This document shows positions 33,360-44,333 of a DNA stretch of 64,000 nucleotides, piece after piece. Below the pieces are notes generated by a model. The model worked only from the letters and a program-made list of their open reading frames with translations. It did no database searches and was not told the DNA's origin. Source of the stretch: Zantedeschia hybrid cultivar (lineage: Eukaryota > Streptophyta > Magnoliopsida > Alismatales > Araceae). The stretch is from assembly GCA_030544215.1 (NCBI GenBank), contig JARZZO010000001.1, forward strand, positions 41,133,670 to 41,197,669. Direction: 5' to 3'. A program made the position numbers and the translations under genes. Position 1 is the first letter of the stretch. Each line of letters starts with the position of its first letter.

Positions 33360-34753
33360 ATGGTGACTATGGCCTCCTTTTCCTCTCGTGCTGCCGCAAG
33401 GAGCCCCAGGGTTCTCTCAAACGTTGACGGCCATCTCACCAATTTGCTCGCACATGAAAAGGTACTTACTGTCCTTTACTTTCTTTATAAAAGGTTTGGC
33501 CGTCGTTTATTACTTCTCTCCCTTTTGACTTGCAGCCTATTCCTCATTTTCCGGATGCAAGACATACCCGGAGGTATACATGGCTTTCCGATCTTATGGA
33601 TGCTATCACGCTGGACATGAGGGTGTTGATGCACTGGTGGAATCTGACTCAAACAGTTGTGTTTGCGTAGCGGCTCAACTGTGTGCACTGGCACTAGGAG
33701 AGTCTGGGTGCGTTGCTCGAACTGTGGCATCTAGAGACGCACACCGTCATCTTCCGCGAGTTCGAGGCCACCGTTTTGCTGGAAGAGGTGGAACTCATCT
33801 ATGGTTGGGGTAACTTAGCTGCCGGTGACCCCAGTGATTTACCTGCCTGGGATGAGATCTTCGCTGAGATCGTGCAGGATAAACGAGAAGTGTGCCGCAT
33901 GAGCGACCGACAGGGGATTCTTGTCGATCGTCTCGCGCGCTGGTTGATCCAAGAAAGTAAGTGCAGAATAATTGAACCAGAGAGGCTGATGTGAGGACTG
34001 TGCTTGGTCCTAGGAGGTGCCTTATGGTTCCCGACTTCGGGCTCTATGCTGGAGAGGGAATATGTGGGAGTGCTGAGCTTACTCTAGCGGGGGCGGTCCA
34101 TTGCCCCAGTGATTTTGGCACATCTATATGGTGGCCTCAACAGCATGTGCATGGGAAGGAACGTGAAGGAAAGCCGATTTACTCTCCAGTTGCGGGTGGA
34201 AATGCACTTGTGCTTTGATTTTGATAAATCGGTGACTACCAGTTCCAGAATTTTTCAATACAGTGCATGGTATCTGGCACGGTCACTCTTAGGCCTTGAA
34301 GACCAAGTTAGATGCCTCACAGCTCATTTGAAGACCAGAGATGACTGGCGTGATTACCTGAACTTCTTGGACCTGGAAAAGTTCATCTTTGTTCCAATGA
34401 TTCTCAGAGATCGGGAATTTACAACAAGAGCTTCAAAAGATCGTGAACTTTGGTTGGTCGGTCCTGATGAGCTAATCTTATATCAAGGTCACCGCTACCA
34501 CCTTCAGATCGGAATTCCAACACATATACCACTTCCCGCGTTACATGATATGTTGATTGTGCCGAGGCACACTAGGTATGCGAGGGACGTGAAGGCAACG
34601 AAACGACTCCGTCGTGCATGGCGCCGCCATTCCAGATTAACTAAGACTCGAATTGATGTAGCAGAAACTCCCAAGGACGTGAAAAAATATGTCAAATATT
34701 TAGAAAATGCCCGTCCTAATGTTTTCGCTTTTTTATGGGCCGCAGAGCCTTAG
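33360..34753 (+). pseudogene. PMD1, plant mobile domain gene antisense to X1
   Basis: Exon 1 is 33360-33461 (ATG, 34 codons, ending CATGAAAAG/GTACTT). Intron 33462-33535 is 74 bp and ends TTGACTTGCAG. Exon 2 runs 33536-34753 in the same frame (phase 0). Its product has PMD features: ELWHLETHTVIFREFEATVLLEEVELIYG (33716 onward, shown here in two halves: ELWHLETHTVIF and REFEATVLLEEV), SIAPVILAHLYGGL near 34095-34137 and DDWRDYLNFL near 34337. Stops at 33668 (TAG), 33695 (TAG) and 33992 (TGA) make this copy a pseudogene. The C-terminus is basic (about 34600-34660). PMD proteins occur as host genes and as cargo of Mutator-like and gypsy elements; X2 carries the same two-exon gene. Confidence 0.75.
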
Positions 34754-35131
34754 AATGATGTAATCATCATTGATTTATTTGATCCATGTTTTGAAAATTC
34801 ATTCCAAAGAAATGCAGATTTAGTGAGCGGACGGCTACAACTTAAGCCGTCAAACAGATCGGGCGGCCAAGATCCAAGCCGTCGAGTGGATCAGATGGCC
34901 ACGCGCCGGTTTGTCGGCTCGCGCGGGCGACCGCACACCAGGCCGTTAGCCGGTGCGGGCGGCCATGCGCTCGGCCGACGCGAGCAGACACAGGCCCGGC
35001 CGTCGGCCGGCACGGGCCACGCCGCACCTGTACTTAAACTCTCCTCTCCCTCTCTCTTCTTTTTCAAACCCGTTCTTCTGCTTTCTTCTTCCTCTTTTCT
35101 CTTCTTCCCACTCTCCTCCCATTCTCCTTCC
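34754..35131 (+). other. Spacer with promoter-like and 5' leader-like sequence before PMD2
   Basis: G+C-rich sequence followed by a TACTTAAA motif (35029) and a CT-rich tract (35040-35120) that leads into the ATG at 35132. No conserved frame. Confidence 0.3.
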
Positions 35132-36964
35132 ATGGCGTATGTCCGACTGCCCCGATTCCTCAGACTGTGTTGTGATGAGGGTGAAGAAGCGGTGGTGGCT
35201 AGCAGCGGTGGTGGCGGTGATGGCGATAGAGACAAAGAGGAGGAAGGCAAACACGCGGAAGGAGGGGACGGAGAAGAGGTAGAAGAAGAAGAAGGAGGAG
35301 GAGGAGAAGAAGGAGACAACGACGATGAACAAGGCAGAGAGGACAACGGGGAAGATGAAGGCGACGACGAGGGAGGAGATGGAGGCGGCTCCAAAAAAGA
35401 AGGTAAGAATTTTGTTGATTATTATTATTATTATTATTATTTATTATTATTATTATTTTTTAAGGAAAGGAACATCAGACGGCGGGCTCTTGGCCGCCTG
35501 CCACGGCGGATGGCCAGCATCTGGCCGCCTGCCTCGGACCAAAGTTTTTTTTAAAAGAGATTGATTTCTTTGTTTGTTTTGGTGAGTGGGCAGGGTCTCC
35601 AGAGAGTTCGTGGCAGGGTCTCGTGGGATTTTGTATGGGCCTGGTATCATGCTCTGCCGGATCCTCTCTGACTTCAGGTGGATGAGTTCGGATTTGGGCC
35701 ACTCTTCCGGATTCGCCCATTCATGGTGGATGCACCTTTTCTAGTGGCTCTACAGGAGCAGTGGGATGATCGCTGCAGAGCTTTCATCATGCCGTGGAGG
35801 CATATGCTGCCCACACTGGAGGACGTGGCATATTTGATTGGCTTGCCAGTCATTGGCAATCCAGTGGTGGGTCCTGAACTCAGGGATTATCGGCTGCTTG
35901 CCGATCAACTTCTAGGACCAAGATTCTACAGAGTCCAAAGAGTACTAGCACATATCCCCCTCGGCCATTTTGTACAATCAGTGGGGCTGAGCCCGGTGCG
36001 GCAGATGCCTGGCGAGGCACTCGGGGCATTCCCCGAGAGGGTGGAGGTGCTCTTGGACCTGGATGGCCGTTCTGATGAGCAGAACCTGCAGATCTTCCAT
36101 CTCTTCTTCTTCGGGAGATTGCTGTTTGCGACAGCTACAGACATAGTCAACTTGAAGTATCTGCCGTTGTTAGAGGACCTCTAAGCAGCAAAGAAGATGG
36201 CATGGGTGGCGACAATGCTTGGCCATCTGTTCTCTCACCTAGTGGGCTTTCGCCGAGGCTCAGGGAATCTTGGCGGGTTCACTCTTTTCCTCAAGGTAAT
36301 TTTTCTTAGTCCTTGATCCCGAACATTTGCTAAATCCCTTACTGACTGTGTTGTGCAGATCTGGGGGTACATTCGCTTCCCCATCGGCCGTGGGACGGTC
36401 TCCGCAGATCGTGAGGGATGGACTCCTCTCATGGCGTGGTGGGAGGTGATTAGAGATCGTCGTCCCGTCTTATACCGCGTGGAGGACATCCGTTCCCAGC
36501 TCGACTCTTTTCCCCCTCACATGGTGAGTGATTTGTGTTAATGCCATTATCTCACGTGGACATGACTGACTTTATGCAAAAGCAAGTTGTATGGATGCCT
36601 TATGCAGACGAGGATATCAGCAGTCAACCATGGGTAGCACAAAGCTTTTCCCAATTCAAGAGGGAGGTACCCCTGTTGTGCGTGAATATCTGTGATGGCC
36701 TCTTCGTTTGAATGGCGTACCGTACCTGGAGATGGTACCAACCTCTATTGGCATTCCCGAATTATCCTGACATGAACCGCGGCCGCCGCCGATCATCTGC
36801 CATCCGTCAAGATTGACGAGTGATCCGGCGGGCATAAATTTAAGTATGGCGCCGCGCAGGAGACGCCCTGACGGAGGACAAGGCCTTGCGGGATAGCTGG
36901 GTGTACTTCGAGGATTATGTTAAGCGATACGGGGATCGCTTGTACCTTGACGTGCGACGGGTGA
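35132..36964 (+). pseudogene. PMD2, second PMD gene, cut by Copia-4
   Basis: Exon 1 likely starts at ATG 35132 (context TTCCATGG) and encodes an acidic low-complexity region to a GTAAGA donor at 35403. The PMD core lies in 35678-36296: GFGPLFRIRPFMVD, TLEDVAYLIGLPV, then after TAA 36182 AWVATMLGHLFSHL. A donor at 36297 and acceptor TGTTGTGCAG at 36358 lead to IWGYIRFPIGRGTV. A third intron probably separates PPHM (36524) from VVWMPYADEDI (about 36585). The frame becomes stop-rich and ends at WVYFEDYVKRYG where the Copia-4 LTR starts. The first intron's exact acceptor does not fit the phase, so exon 1 to exon 2 is unresolved. It could be a captured host gene or a second element gene. Confidence 0.65.
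35417..35456. repeat. ATT microsatellite
   Basis: About 13 ATT/TTA units in the presumed first intron of PMD2. Confidence 0.9.
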
Positions 36965-38540
36965 TGGATATAGGTGTCCTCTAAGCCAATCATAAGGCAC
37001 CTATTTCTATCTGGTTCATTAATAAATGGCATTAAATTCATTAGGTAGATTGGCATATTTGTAATTGCGCATAATGAAGTCCATGAATGTGTCCAATAGT
37101 CATCGGATTATGATGAGATCATAATAATGAGACTGATGACTTACAAACACATATTCTTAATTATTCTTAGTCGTATGATGTTTGAGAAGGACATCAAACA
37201 TCCGGTAAGACTAGTACAACTTATTCCGGCTCATATGATGAGGGTGACTGATCTCGTTAGTTACTTGTGTGACACAATGGTAAACCTGTAGGTGCTCATT
37301 GGGGAATGAGTTCACTGAACTGATCCAACATGAATCGCCGAATGGTAATTTACCTGACCGTCAATCGGCTTGATTCATCGTCACAGTGGCGTGGTTGATC
37401 CTTGGACTTGAGGCACCAAAGACACCTTGTCGATGGACTTCTGGACTTTGACCTTGACCTACGAATCTCTATCCATGGGATCTCTAATAGTCAAGGATCG
37501 GGTCCAGCAGAAGACCTTCGAAGGTGATTGTGTGTTTAATAAAGGATCGTTCGCTCTCAGGTAACTGGAGAGAGAAAGCTCTAGAATAGATTTGCATGAG
37601 TCTCTAGCTAGAGCAAAAACAATATCATAAAAGATGTTTTCGGATATTGTACAGCGGAGTCTAATTCAAGTGAGTTGACCATCTAGGGTTTGATAGTTGA
37701 CCATACCCTAGGTTAACTCGAGAGCATTGTGCGAACGAAGGATTATAGCCACGCGGTAACTGTGGACGGACAGGTTCTATGAGTGGGTTGCTGAACCCCA
37801 TTACCTTTCGGGATCATGCGGTATTGCTTGACACCCAACTTGATCGGAAGTCCGACCGAATTTACATGAGATATTAATTCGGTTAAGTAATTAATTAATA
37901 TCTAGATATTAATTAATTACAATAAGTCAATAACTAGTTATTGGACTTAATGGGCTGAAAATCAGACTAGTTAATGGGCCTAGAGGGTCACACACAAATA
38001 GATTCTCAGTCGGTGGTGTTTAAGTGGGATTTATATTAAGTCAGGGACTTTTGTGAAAAGTCGCATCGACTTAATATATATACGCGCTGTTGAGAAACCC
38101 TAGGCCAAGCTCCAGGGTTTCCCTATGCTGGCCGTCCTTCCTTTCTCTCTACTCCTCCTCTGGGCGCCCCGTTCGAGGCGTCGGGACAGTCTCGATCTCC
38201 GTCACGTGTGATTCCCGAAAGTCAGGAATTTCCGTCCGCCGGTTTTTGGACATCGTTGCGGTGACGGATCTTCAGCGAGTGAGCTGATACGGACGAGGGA
38301 GCGAGGACGAACCACCGCGGAGGATCGCGTGGATACCGCTGGAGGGCGGACGTTTGTGCGGCTCGCGGCATTGCCTCGACGGAACCGAGACGGAAGCGGA
38401 TCCAAATCCGCGCACGGTAATCAGATTATATCCCGATTTTCGGTTTATCGTTTTTCGTTCCGAAATGGATCAGAGGGCATCGGGCGGGATATTTTTTGAT
38501 TTCTTCTATTGCGTTCTTCAATCCCGCCCGGATGCCAACA
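36965..38540 (+). repeat. 5' LTR of Copia-4
   Basis: Starts at TGGATATAGGTGTCC, degenerate relative to TGTTAGTTTTAGGTGGCC, and ends GATGCCAACA. About 1576 bp. It has the covariant U3 stem (37177-37202), TATA-like TATATATA near 38076, the stem GCGGAT/ATCCGC (about 38395-38411) and a donor-like GTAATC at 38417. Confidence 0.82.
37177..37202 (+). promoter_or_regulatory. U3 stem-loop, Copia-4 (compensatory version)
   Basis: GATGTTTGA, loop GAAGGACA, TCAAACATC. Compared with GATATCCGA/TCGGATATC, three pairs changed on both sides (A-T to G-C, C-G to T-A twice) while the loop is identical. Confidence 0.7.
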
Positions 38541-38541
38541 G

Positions 38542-38554
38542 TGGTATCAGAGCC
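38542..38554 (+). promoter_or_regulatory. Primer binding site of Copia-4
   Basis: TGGTATCAGAGCC, complementary to initiator Met tRNA. Confidence 0.92.
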
Positions 38555-39329
38555 ATGTTCCGCTTCGATCCGCTTTGGAACAACGATAATTAATTTTCTA
38601 AATGATTTCCATCCATAAATAATATTTTTCTTCACAGTAAATTCTTCATGGGATGAACATACGATCTTTGTTTTAATTTTTCTGTGGAGAAAATGGCATT
38701 TTTTTGGGTTTTTCGAGGTGTTCTTCATGGATATGATAACCGGATTTTGAGGGATTGGTGAAGGATTTAATGGTGGTCGGACCACCACTATATGCATGCT
38801 GGTATGACCAGCTAACCTTCCTTGACCTCGGGATCTCCTTGTAGTCGTTGGCAGCCGGCGGTGGAGCCTCCTTCTATGGTGATTTTGAAGTGTTGGAAAT
38901 AAAAGGGGAGGAAAGCCATGGTTTCAAAAGGGCTATAACCTGCGTTTAAATGGGGCAACCGGAGGCAAGGACACGCCAGCCGAACACCGCCGGTGTCGGG
39001 CACGATGGGGGCCACCCCCCCTTGCTGCCTCCGACCGCCTCTACAGCCGTCGGCGGCGGTGGCGCCGGCCCCATGCGCTGAAACCTGCAACGAGAAAAGG
39101 GGGCTGGAAACCCTAGCCGGCTGGGCGTTGCGCTGGGGACCCGGACCGGCGGTCCCGTGCCGGCTCGACGGGCTTGGGCCAAGCGCGCCCTTGCCCAATG
39201 CTAGCCAAGCCCAGGCCTGAGCCAGAGGCCACCCTGGCTCGAGCCAGCGACTTGGCTCGAGCCCTAGCCCAGGCCATATAGGGCCAGCCCTATTGTTCCG
39301 GCCCATTAACTCCTTAAACCCTTAAACCC

Positions 39330-40300
39330 TTTTGTTAATTTTAAAACCCCTTATTAAATATGAACACCAAATCTGTTTAAGTAAAATTTTTAGTAGGATT
39401 TAGTTTAAAAGGTGTTTCAAACTTTAAATCTTATTTTGAGTTAAAAGAAAGTTATTTTAAGATGTGATCTTATTGTGGGGGTTTATTAAGATATGATCTT
39501 AATTGTTAATTGCTTTTAATTAAGTAAGATATGATCTTAGTTATTAATTGCTTTTAATTAAGTAATTAAAGGAGTTATAATTAAGGTATAATCTTAATTA
39601 TAAATAACTTTTAATTAAATGATTAGAGGGGTTTAAATTTACGATATGATCTTACATATAATTAACAAGTGTTGTTAATTGATTTTAAGTTGTGACCTAA
39701 ATATTAATTATCAAATGTTGTTAATTAATTTTAATTAGGTAATTCATATGAGGTGATTAGATATTTAATTTCCTAACAATAGTTGTTCTGAAATTATTTT
39801 TAATTAAGGGACACTTAATAAACGGTTGTTAAGTGATTAATTATAATTGTTATAATAAGGTTAATTATTTATTGAGAATACACCTTAATAAATGTTATTA
39901 AGGATTAATTAAAGTCTTAATAATGGTTATTAAGATAATTAATTTTTCCAATGATATCTTAAGTAAAATTTTTAAACGGTCTAATCTACTTAGTATAATC
40001 TCTTATAAAGGTTATTAAGAGATTAAATTATGTCTAATTGTTAGACTAGTTATAATTAGAAATGTTCTAATTAAAATTTCTTAATAATTGTTATTGAAAA
40101 ATATTTTTAATAAAGGGATTCTTAACAAAAAGTTGTTAAGTAATATAATATTAGAATTATAAATTATTTTATAAGATTTATTAAGGGATTTATAATTTTA
40201 GATTATTTCACATTAATAATTGTTATTAATGTGATTTAAAATTAATCAAAGTGTTAAATTAATTAATTTAGAATTGTTATAAATTATGTGTGGAATATTT
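39330..40300 (+). repeat. AT-rich hairpin array, Copia-4 leader
   Basis: The counterpart of 10500-11110 with different arm words, for example AAGATATGATCTTA and TAATAATTGTTATTA, still self-complementary. Confidence 0.55.
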
Positions 40301-41448
40301 TAGAATTTTAATTTTAGCTTTGTTTACACATGTTGATGTGTTTTAATGCTTTAAATTAGATTTAAATACATAATATAAAAATGAGATTTTTGAAAGTCCA
40401 AATTATCTAATTTTGATTGGTACCTAGGTTTTAAGAAAATCAAAACTATTATTTTTCAAAAATTTTAGCTTTCATCTGATGTGCTTAATCATGTATGGAT
40501 GGTTAAAATTTGAAGTGGTCATGGGCATGCACTTTGTTTATTTCATATCATGAGATGGTATGTGATTTGTATGGTGTGGGTGCTCAAATTAGGTGTGTGA
40601 TATTCATGAATTTCATTTTGTTTATATGAATAGTAAAACTATTAAAAACTAAAGAAAATGTAATCACCAGAAACTATAAAAGTTTCAAAGAAAGATTGAT
40701 CGCTTATCTTTTCAAATTTGGAAGATGTTGAGTCCTTGATTTCCTTTCCTTGGCCGGCCAAAGAAAGATAGCCCTTTTTGTTGATGTTCTTGCTTTTGAT
40801 TTCTTGATGGTTATTCTTTTGAATTTCTCTCTTTCTTCTTCTTTGTACCTTGCAAGAAAGATCAAATAATGGTAGAAATTCTAATTATAACTAGAGTAGA
40901 GTATTATCTATTCTAATAAGAAATTTAAACATACAAATAAATTAATTTACTCACTTGATTGTTGTTTTTTAAATCTCTAATATACATATAGGTTTGGAAA
41001 ATAGTGATGTGTGTGTGTGTGTGAACATGAAGTGGTGATGAACTATGAAAAATAGTGAATAAACTGTATGAGATTAATGAAAAGTTTAAAAAGAAATTGA
41101 GGAAAAAAGATGGTTGGTTGACTCTTCTATAGTCTTGACCTTCAAAAGTTTCAAAGGATGAAGAGGATGAAATAAGAAGAAGCCTTAGATGAAGCCTCTC
41201 TTGTTGTCCACGTTTTTCTCCTCTATAGCTTCCAAACACCTTATCTTTAACTTCAAAATCATCAATGGCCGATCTCTTTCAAAGGTCCAAAGGGTGTTGT
41301 ATTTATAAGAAGTATTTTAGGGTTGTTTAGGACTTCAAAAGGACTATCTCCCGTGGTCGGACTTACTTTGGATGAGCATGGAGGAGTTAGCAACCTTCCC
41401 AACTTCAGAAACCGGATTATCTCGGCCAAATCATGTTTATCAGGAAAC

Positions 41449-41758
41449 TCTCAAATCGCGTCGTCCAGGTGGGACGCCATTTAGTTAATTAAAGCGGGCA
41501 AAATAAAAAGAAATTCCGAAAAGAAAACCGAAATACATTAGGAAACTTGAATCGTGTCTTGAGTGGGCGATGTGCTTTAGATAATTAGGAAATTAATTCG
41601 AATAAAAAATCGGAAACCCAAACGGATTAGGACTTGAATGGCGTCTCCCTATGGCGACGCTATTCAGTTAAATCTATCTGAATTTAAAAATTTAATTTCG
41701 AATTAATTTCGGCTAGGAATCTAAATGGCGTCGGCCACGAGCGACGCTAATTAACAAA
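41449..41758. repeat. Four 34-bp gapped palindromes in the X2 LTR
   Basis: Units start near 41451, 41547, 41636 and 41724. Each has GCGTC or GTGTC, a 10-nt spacer, then GACGC or GATGT with AAT/ATT flanks. Two more lie in the interior at about 42923-42986. The arms are those of Tekay LTRs, although X2 is a different lineage. Confidence 0.75.
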
Positions 41759-41881
41759 TTTTGAGAAAAATCAATAAAAATTAATTAATGATTAAACATC
41801 AGACCATTTTAGGATATTATAAGTGTGACATGAAATTACTATATATGGAGTCAAAATTTGCGTGTCTACAGCTGCCCCACC

Positions 41882-43226
41882 TTGGCATTGACTTTGCAAG
41901 GGAGTGAAATGGAATGGAATGTACTGAAAAGGTGATGCCAATGTATGGTGAGACACGCTCTCAACATCATATAATGGAAATTTTTCTCAAAATGATCAGT
42001 GAAGTAACTCAAAGAGATCAATGGAATCAATCATGTCTGGATGAAAGAGACAAGGAAATAAAATAAGGTCGATGAACTTCCACGATCTGGAAGCACTCTA
42101 GGTCACAAACCCTGCAGGTTTCATTATGGAGAGCGGTTACCAGCCAATGTGGACGTGCTACAACAATAATAAATCTTAAAGGAAACAAGAAATTTTGGGA
42201 TAAAGATCCAATGATAGAATTCCAAAGATATCTTCAAGAAAACTTCCAAGATAATTGAGAGATCAATTCAGAATGGAATATTTCACATCACGTTGGGATT
42301 TATTTGATCAATAGTTTGAAACTTAATCAGGAATTAATTCTTATCACAATGATTTCAAAATCCTACATGATGCATGTTGGGTTAAAACGAAAAATATAAA
42401 ATGAAATACAATGTCAATTAATTAAGGATAATATTGTTAAACTGTCATTGATGAGTTAAGATATCAATCCTATAATACAGTGCTAAGACGAAGCTCGTTT
42501 GTCCACGCATTGTTTCACAAGAGCGGAACCATCATCCCCATTAATCAACAATCCAACGGCCTATCCGTATGGTTAAGAATTATATGGAATTATCACTATT
42601 TTTGTTGAAGGAGAACTCAAACTCTAATTTCATCAAAATCACAAGGTCCTTGATATACTCTAATAGATATTTATCATAAAATAATGCTAGTGTAAATCAA
42701 TTACATAATGGAATGCAGGGATAGAGATAACCGTCTTTTTAGTCACGATTGAGACTCAGTGAAACTCCTACAGTGAGATCTTTGTGAAATTCTCAACTTT
42801 ATTTTCATTTCTTTAATCTCCTGCACTTAGAATTCATCAGTAACTTCATGCAAATGAATAAACAATTATTAAATATAAGCAAATATGAATTTTCAGAGAA
42901 TAACAGAAATTCAAAAAGTCCATTAAATAGGTGTCGTTGTTCGCAGACGACATTTAAATGACGTCGCCCCGTCCAGACACCATTTAACTTACAGAAACAA
43001 TTCTTTATTTTAACTCCAATCCGAACTCTACTTTCCTACAATGCACATCCCTCTTCCACTTCGGAAAGGACTTCCCAACTTCGCAAATCCTTCTATAAAA
43101 ACTTTCTCTCTTCATATCAAAGCATTATAACAAGCAATCAAGAGGGAAAACTAAATGATTATCTCCAACACTCAAGAACAATTAAGAAATGAAGAGGGAA
43201 AAGCTCAATTCAAATAAGAAAGAGGG
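41882..43226. other. X2 interior, non-coding
   Basis: AT-rich; resembles X1 32600-32800 around the AACTCAAACTCTAATTTCATC stretch (42610). No open frame of note. Confidence 0.4.
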
Positions 43227-44333
43227 ATGGATTCTACTTCAAACAAGAGGATGAGAAAGACAATTGAAAAGTTTTATGAAGTTAAAGATCATCTTAGTGG
43301 ACGAGATCTTAACTTACAAGTAAGCTAATCTTTCTTCTAATCAATTCTTTCTTTCTATGCAACTCTCTACATATTCTCCATATTCCGATTCTTCATGGGC
43401 ATGATAGAACTATTCCAAACTCTTTTCTTTATCTAGGGATATCCTTTCTTCCCTGATCCAAGAAGATTTTCTTTACTTCCATGGGTCCAAAAGCTAGTTA
43501 ATAAGATCAATCTCTCCATGCAATCTTATATATCCAAGTAGCATATCCAAGGATTGGTTATTCATGCCAAACATTACAAGAGTACAAGCATAGATTGGGC
43601 TGCAATGGGTGCTTTGATCGAGTTATGGCATCCACAAACTTATACTTTCCTTTTTGCTACGTTCGAAGCCACTATCCTCTTAAAAGAAGCCAAACTCTTA
43701 TTGGGTTTTCCTAAGCTTAAGGTCAACAATGATGAACTTGATTTGAATGATATGATGTTCATGAGGAAAAGAATTACGGGTCAACAATTCTTGAATAAGA
43801 TTACGAAGAATCCAAAAGAAATTCCAGGCTGTCTTACTAAGAAGGGAATCAATCTCGCGAAATTAGCCGAATGGACTCTAAAGAAAATTGAAGACCTCAA
43901 GGATGAAGAAACAGAGGACTTGATGAAGGCGTTCACCATATGCTTAGCTAGAGTTCTACTATTCCTTACCCAAGATAATGTTCTAGAAGATGATCACTTA
44001 AAGCGCAATCAATGGAATTTTTGAAGGGAAGCGGATCAGCACAATAGTTCTAGCCTACCTCTACATTGGGCTCTCTACAACTTCTACAGGTCAACCTCCT
44101 TAAGGTAGCATGCTACTTCAAGCTCTATGGGTAGAATTCTACTTCAAATTCAACCACAATGAAGAAAAAGTTCCAAGGATATCCCAAATGTACCAGTGTA
44201 GTCCTATTTTCCACATCTCAAATATCGTGAAGTTTAACAACAACATGACCAATCGTGTGCCCAACCTCAAGACTCGAGCTGACTGGCGCGCTTATTTCAA
44301 AACTATGTCCAGGACTGGATTTGAATCCACACC
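43227..44333 (+). pseudogene. PMD gene antisense to X2, cut by G1
   Basis: Exon 1 43227-43319 (ATG, 31 codons, ending ACAA/GTAAGC), intron 43320-43436 ending TTTATCTAG, exon 2 from 43437 in phase 0. The intron sits at the same place and phase as in PMD1. The product has GALIELWHPQTYTFLF, FEATILLKEAKLLLGFP and, after a frameshift between 44024 and 44110, LLQALWVEFYFKF and RADWRAYFKTMSR. TAG at 43539 and TGA at 44022 inactivate it. The 5' LTR of G1 starts after GFESTP. Antisense position and spliced structure match X1. Confidence 0.72.

Larger units (their letters stand above)
30799..36964 (-). mobile_element. X1, Ogre/Tat-like gypsy element with antisense PMD genes
   Basis: The retrotransposon reads on the minus strand: its 3' LTR is at 30799-32064 and a polypurine tract lies just right of it. 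Its interior runs to 36964, where the Copia-4 LTR interrupts; gag-pol would be farther right and is not in view. The family link to Ogre/Tat rests on X3, which shares this LTR and carries a protease/G-patch polyprotein. Plant Tat-lineage gypsy elements are known to carry extra reading frames between pol and the 3' LTR, sometimes antisense; here that place holds two PMD genes. Confidence 0.65.
36965..40633 (+). mobile_element. Copia-4, diverged copia element, interrupted by X2
   Basis: 5' LTR (36965-38540), primer site (38542) and the first 2.1 kb of leader, collinear with Copia-2 to about 11410 and with decreasing similarity. X2 then begins. The remainder should lie beyond X2, outside the window. 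It is the most diverged relative of Copia-1/2/3 here, which makes it useful for seeing compensating changes. Confidence 0.82.
40634..44333 (-). mobile_element. X2, Ogre/Tat-like element with antisense PMD gene
   Basis: Minus-strand element inserted in Copia-4. 3' LTR about 40634-41870 with start TGTAGACACGC, polypurine tract GGTGGGGCAGC (41871-41881), non-coding interior 41882-43226 and PMD gene 43227-44333. The Tekay element G1 interrupts it at 44334; gag-pol is not in view. It is more AT-rich and diverged than X1 and X3. The left boundary is uncertain by about 30 bases. Confidence 0.6.

Noticed and set aside
34891..35394. Two long minus-strand frames opposite PMD2 exon 1
   Set aside because: They are mirror translations of the GA-rich low-complexity exon (poly Ser/Pro).
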